From: a virus
Direction: 5' to 3' (one strand)
Length of the DNA stretch: 64,000 nt
IMG/VR virus record: IMGVR_UViG_3300032323_002905
Location: 25,453 to 89,452 of that record
Under the pieces are notes generated by a model. That model was not told the origin of the DNA. It ran no database searches and saw only the letters and a list, made by a program, of their open reading frames with translations. Made by a program: the position numbers and the translations under genes. Shown here one piece after another: positions 60,964 to 64,000 of this stretch (within the stretch, counting starts at the first letter, position 1; every line of letters starts with the position of its first letter).

Positions 60964-62069
60964 TATCCATTAACTACTTTAAAGTAATAATTATCATCAA
61001 AAATAAGTACTGAGCCACTAAAAATAGTTTTAATTAATATTTGGTAATTTCTTTCTGGTTCTAAACCATTCATATACATTGTAAAGAAACTACCTGAAAT
61101 GTCTGTACTTAATTTAGTATATGGATCACTATAATTTATAATTACTTCATTAGTAGATAAATCTTTTAATGACCAATATGATTCAGCAGGTAAATAATAG
61201 TTTTCAAGATAAATTGATGCTGTTTGAAATACTACTGGTGGATATGTTGGTCTACAATTTACTCTAAATTTATTAACACTACCACTATAAAAAGTACCTG
61301 GATTTTCTCCTAGTACAACAGTCATTTGAGGTGTATTAATAGTAGTAACTGAAGATGAACCAGAAAAATTAACTGTATCATCCCATCTAAACTCTAATTG
61401 AGGAGGATATATAGTATTAGTATCAATTGAGAAAAACTTAAATTCTACTTGAACATTAGGATTATCTATAAATTCATCTTGATTAGCTTGTTTAACTATA
61501 AATCCATTATTTGGAATACTTGAACTATACCAAGCACTTACCATGTTTTTAACACTAACATTTAAATCAATATTATCTGAATATTGAAATAATTGAGAAG
61601 CTGAGTAAGCAGTTAGCCATACTCCTCCTCCAGGTGTTGTACTATATGAACCTGTAGAACCAGCATTATAAGAAGCTGTAGTCCATTGTTTAGAACCTGA
61701 ATAATCAGTCCATACCCAAGAAACTCCATCTGTAGTGATAGGTTGATCTAAATATTTTCCTGTACCATTATTCCAGCTTTGTGAAGATGGAAAAACATTT
61801 ATTGTTGTAGGTTCATTTAAACCTGTTACAACAGCGGCATAACACTGTAAGTAAGCATCCCATGGTCTTGTTCCTATTTTAGTATTAATAATATCTCTCA
61901 TTTCGTTTGAATCGAATTGAATTAAAAATCTACTAACTTGAGGATTTGGAACAAATGGACCAAATGTTGTTGTTGTTGCTTCTATGATCTCATCAATACC
62001 TGTATTCATCTGTGGGAACATAGAATACATAGTTGCATCTTGAGTAGGAAATATTTTATATACTGCCAT
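60963..62069 (-). CDS. Tail structural protein
   Basis: 368 residues. Begins MAVYKIFPTQDATMYSMFPQMNTGIDEI, then a region FPSSQSWNNGTGKYLDQP and GVSWVWTDY resembling beta-sandwich (DNRLRE/CBM-like) modules, and further Ser/Thr-rich strands. The C-terminal part (EPERNYQILIKTIFSGSVLIFDDNYYFKV) is also beta. It immediately follows gp6, so a baseplate role is likely, but T4 identity is uncertain. Confidence 0.7.
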   Translation of the reverse strand: MAVYKIFPTQDATMYSMFPQMNTGIDEIIEATTTTFGPFVPNPQVSRFLIQFDSNEMRDIINTKIGTRPWDAYLQCYAAVVTGLNEPTTINVFPSSQSWNNGTGKYLDQPITTDGVSWVWTDYSGSKQWTTASYNAGSTGSYSTTPGGGVWLTAYSASQLFQYSDNIDLNVSVKNMVSAWYSSSIPNNGFIVKQANQDEFIDNPNVQVEFKFFSIDTNTIYPPQLEFRWDDTVNFSGSSSVTTINTPQMTVVLGENPGTFYSGSVNKFRVNCRPTYPPVVFQTASIYLENYYLPAESYWSLKDLSTNEVIINYSDPYTKLSTDISGSFFTMYMNGLEPERNYQILIKTIFSGSVLIFDDNYYFKVVNG

Positions 62070-62079
62070 TATTTAATTA

Positions 62080-63936
62080 TTATAAAGGTACTACTTTACC
62101 TTGAATGTCTGTGTCTAAGTATTTTACTTCAAATATAGATGGATCTAAACTAGGATAGATAACATTATTAGCTGTTGCACCGGTAATGTCATAAGCATAT
62201 GGTGAATATCCTAAATTAGTACCTACTTTATTTACAATATCTACTGTTTTTACTGTTTGAACTCCTTCAATCCTATCTAAAATTATATACACATTACGTA
62301 ATATAATAGGTTGATTAATTTGCCAATTACTAACTTTAAAATAGTCTTGTAAAGCTAATATACAAGCAGTTAATACTTGATTATTATTATAGTTAGGTAA
62401 AATTATAATTTCAAAATTAACACCTATATTAATAATAAATCCATCTTTAATATTAATAGAATCGTTAACCATTCTATACTGTGATAAATAGGTAATTATA
62501 TTTTGTTTTAAAGCTAAAGAACCTGTAGTTAATTGGCCTTGAGCATTATTACTTAAAATATATAAATCTAATATTGAATTTGATTCACCTGCTGAAATGG
62601 TTTGTGCTTTAGTAGGTTCAATATATGCTTTAGCTACTGTACCATATTTAGCTGGCATGGCTAATGTTCTAACTAAATAATCATCTTGAGTAACAGTACG
62701 TTGTTGTGAAGCAAAGTTAGCTGATGCGTTTTGTCTAATTTCTTCTTCTGTATCTCCACTACCTCCTCCACTAGCTGCTTCTGGGTTTGAAACTGCTAAT
62801 GAATTAAATATTGTATTAGCGGTAGTAGTATTTAAATTACTATTTAAAAATTGAACATTTCCATTTAATTGAGTTAAATCATTAGATGGTACGTTTGCTG
62901 TAACTCCACCTCCAGTTAAGTAATTAAAAGTTAATTGAGTACTAGATGGGGCTATACCATATGTACGAGTAAAAGTAAAGTTATTAGGAGAATAAGCTGC
63001 TGTTAATCTATCTTTTTCAAATGGTAAACCTAAACCAACATTATCTGGGTTAGGGATAATTTCTTCATCTTTATCAGTAGCAGTACCTGCTCCAAATTGA
63101 ATTTGTAATGAACCTGAATCAATAAAACGAGTAACAAATCTTCTTTGTACTTGTTCTAATTGTAATAAATAAGGTGTATCACCTTGATATTGTGATAAAT
63201 AAGGATCATTAGTATTAGTATTTTTAATTGACTTATAAATAGTATCTTGAGCTAAATAATCAACTTCATACCATTGATTACTATCACTATCAAAACAATC
63301 TAGTATACCAATAATATTTTCATCAGTTAATTCAATAGTTGCAAATTGAACTGGATCACCAAAAGTATAAGTTTTAGATTTAAGAGTCGCTGAAATAGCT
63401 TTACGAGTTTTCTTTAGTAAGAACGATTGAGGCGTTGATCCTGCTATTTGATATATAGTAACTTCTGTTGGGTCTCCAGAACTTGACACTGAAAAATCAA
63501 CTGGATCACCAACTAAAAATGAAATATTTGAATTAAGATTAGATGTTACTCTAGAATTAGGTTCAATATATAAAGCATAATTAAAATCAGGTACATAAGT
63601 TGAACCTGATAATTTAGCAGGTACTTGTTGATAAAAATTAATATCAGCTAATGCTACTCCTGTTACATTTGGTTTATAACCAAACATGTAAGCTAACTCA
63701 TATAAGTTATTTGTTTGACGAGCATATTGTAAAAATGTTTCTTGGAATTGATTATCTAAATAGAATGATAAAACATCACCTACATAAGCTGCCATTTCCA
63801 TAAACATCATACCTGGTGATGCTGGAGTAAAATCGTTATACGTAGTTGGAAAATACGTTTTAGCGTAATTAACTAAACTAGATCTTAACTCTGTAAAATC
63901 TTTATTTAGGTACTTTATATCTTTAATTGTTGCCAT
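62080..63936 (-). CDS. gp6: Baseplate wedge protein, gp6-like
   Basis: 618 residues. The N-terminus carries YLNKDFTELRSSLVNYAKTYFP then NDFTPASPGMMFMEMAAYVGDVLSFYLDNQFQETFL and NLYELAYMFGYKP, diagnostic of T4-type gp6/baseplate J-like wedge proteins. GGGSGDTEEEIRQNASANFASQQRTVTQDDYLVRTLAMP is the conserved central region of this superfamily. By T4 knowledge gp6 dimers make the inner ring of the baseplate wedges. First complete gene of the window in transcription order. Confidence 0.9.
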   Translation of the reverse strand: MATIKDIKYLNKDFTELRSSLVNYAKTYFPTTYNDFTPASPGMMFMEMAAYVGDVLSFYLDNQFQETFLQYARQTNNLYELAYMFGYKPNVTGVALADINFYQQVPAKLSGSTYVPDFNYALYIEPNSRVTSNLNSNISFLVGDPVDFSVSSSGDPTEVTIYQIAGSTPQSFLLKKTRKAISATLKSKTYTFGDPVQFATIELTDENIIGILDCFDSDSNQWYEVDYLAQDTIYKSIKNTNTNDPYLSQYQGDTPYLLQLEQVQRRFVTRFIDSGSLQIQFGAGTATDKDEEIIPNPDNVGLGLPFEKDRLTAAYSPNNFTFTRTYGIAPSSTQLTFNYLTGGGVTANVPSNDLTQLNGNVQFLNSNLNTTTANTIFNSLAVSNPEAASGGGSGDTEEEIRQNASANFASQQRTVTQDDYLVRTLAMPAKYGTVAKAYIEPTKAQTISAGESNSILDLYILSNNAQGQLTTGSLALKQNIITYLSQYRMVNDSINIKDGFIINIGVNFEIIILPNYNNNQVLTACILALQDYFKVSNWQINQPIILRNVYIILDRIEGVQTVKTVDIVNKVGTNLGYSPYAYDITGATANNVIYPSLDPSIFEVKYLDTDIQGKVVPL

Positions 63937-64000
63937 TAATTGAATGCTATATCTAATTGATCACTTATATTAGTGTCTGCTATTGTATATTTTAATGTTA
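63936..64000 (-). CDS. gp25: C-terminal end of gp25-like baseplate protein (partial)
   Basis: Only the last 20 codons are present, ending in TAA that overlaps the gp6 ATG. They read TLKYTIADTNISDQLDIAFN. The pattern (L-x-Y-x-I-x-x-TN-x-x-x-x-L-x-x-x-F) fits the end of GPW/gp25 lysozyme-like baseplate proteins, and gp25 commonly precedes gp6. Assignment is tentative because so little is visible. Confidence 0.4.
   Translation of the reverse strand, partial: TLKYTIADTNISDQLDIAFN

Overview
The window is a stretch of a T4-like contractile-tailed phage genome (tevenvirus-type Caudoviricetes). Every gene I can support lies on the minus strand, so it is read from high to low coordinates. The DNA is strongly A+T-rich. 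Genes abut or overlap by a few bases, and the longest gap is about 220 bases, so no gene-free stretch exceeds 300 bases. Start codons generally lack a Shine-Dalgarno sequence and sit in A-rich leaders, and one signal peptide ends in SSQ. Both fit a Bacteroidota (for example flavobacterial) host, but that is an inference. I saw no tRNA, rRNA, CRISPR array, insertion sequence, integrase or endolysin.

Layout in transcription order. 64.0-51.2 kb: baseplate and tail-periphery genes, starting with the tail of a gp25-like gene and gp6, then large Ser/Thr-rich virion proteins. 51.2-49.0 kb: a GIY-YIG-like endonuclease, a DnaG-type primase and a RecB/Cas4-like nuclease. 49.0-35.4 kb: a dense run of small genes. 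Many begin with a short amphipathic peptide ending in a (L/I/V)-x-E site, the form of T4 capsid-targeting sequences cut by the gp21 prohead protease. These leaders are fused to a zeta-toxin-like kinase, a nucleotidyltransferase/Zn-ribbon/HExxH fusion, a HAD nucleotidase, a Mn-type superoxide dismutase and many unknown proteins; a PD-(D/E)XK-like protein has a similar site about 44 residues in. 35.3-32.4 kb: FAD oxidoreductase, LpxH-like phosphoesterase, small protein, NadR-like kinase. 32.4-30.9 kb: one tagged protein and an overlapping spanin-like pair. 30.9-20.1 kb: packaging and head module: large terminase gp17, portal gp20, head-associated proteins, protease gp21, scaffold gp22, major capsid gp23, PhoH. 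20.1-17.0 kb: neck proteins gp13, gp14 and sheath stabiliser gp15. 17.0-1.0 kb: two huge proline-free collagen-like fibres (2176 and 1181 aa), the first with a C-terminal S74 self-cleaving chaperone. They flank two glycosyltransferase genes and small virion or membrane proteins. 0.7 kb to the edge: tail sheath gp18.

How it fits together. The structural genes keep T4-like order (17-20-21-22-23-13-14-15-18). The most striking content is the apparent set of capsid-targeted cargo proteins: near-identical N-terminal peptides sit on unrelated enzymes, and a second peptide class matches the scaffold C-terminus. I infer that this phage packs a varied enzyme cargo into its prohead, trims the tags with gp21 and may inject the enzymes with its DNA. 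Two recurrent promoter-like signals are also visible: five TTTGnM-N17-TATA-type promoters, and an ATATTTAT motif that repeats in gaps before structural and cargo genes and twice lies directly after a terminator.
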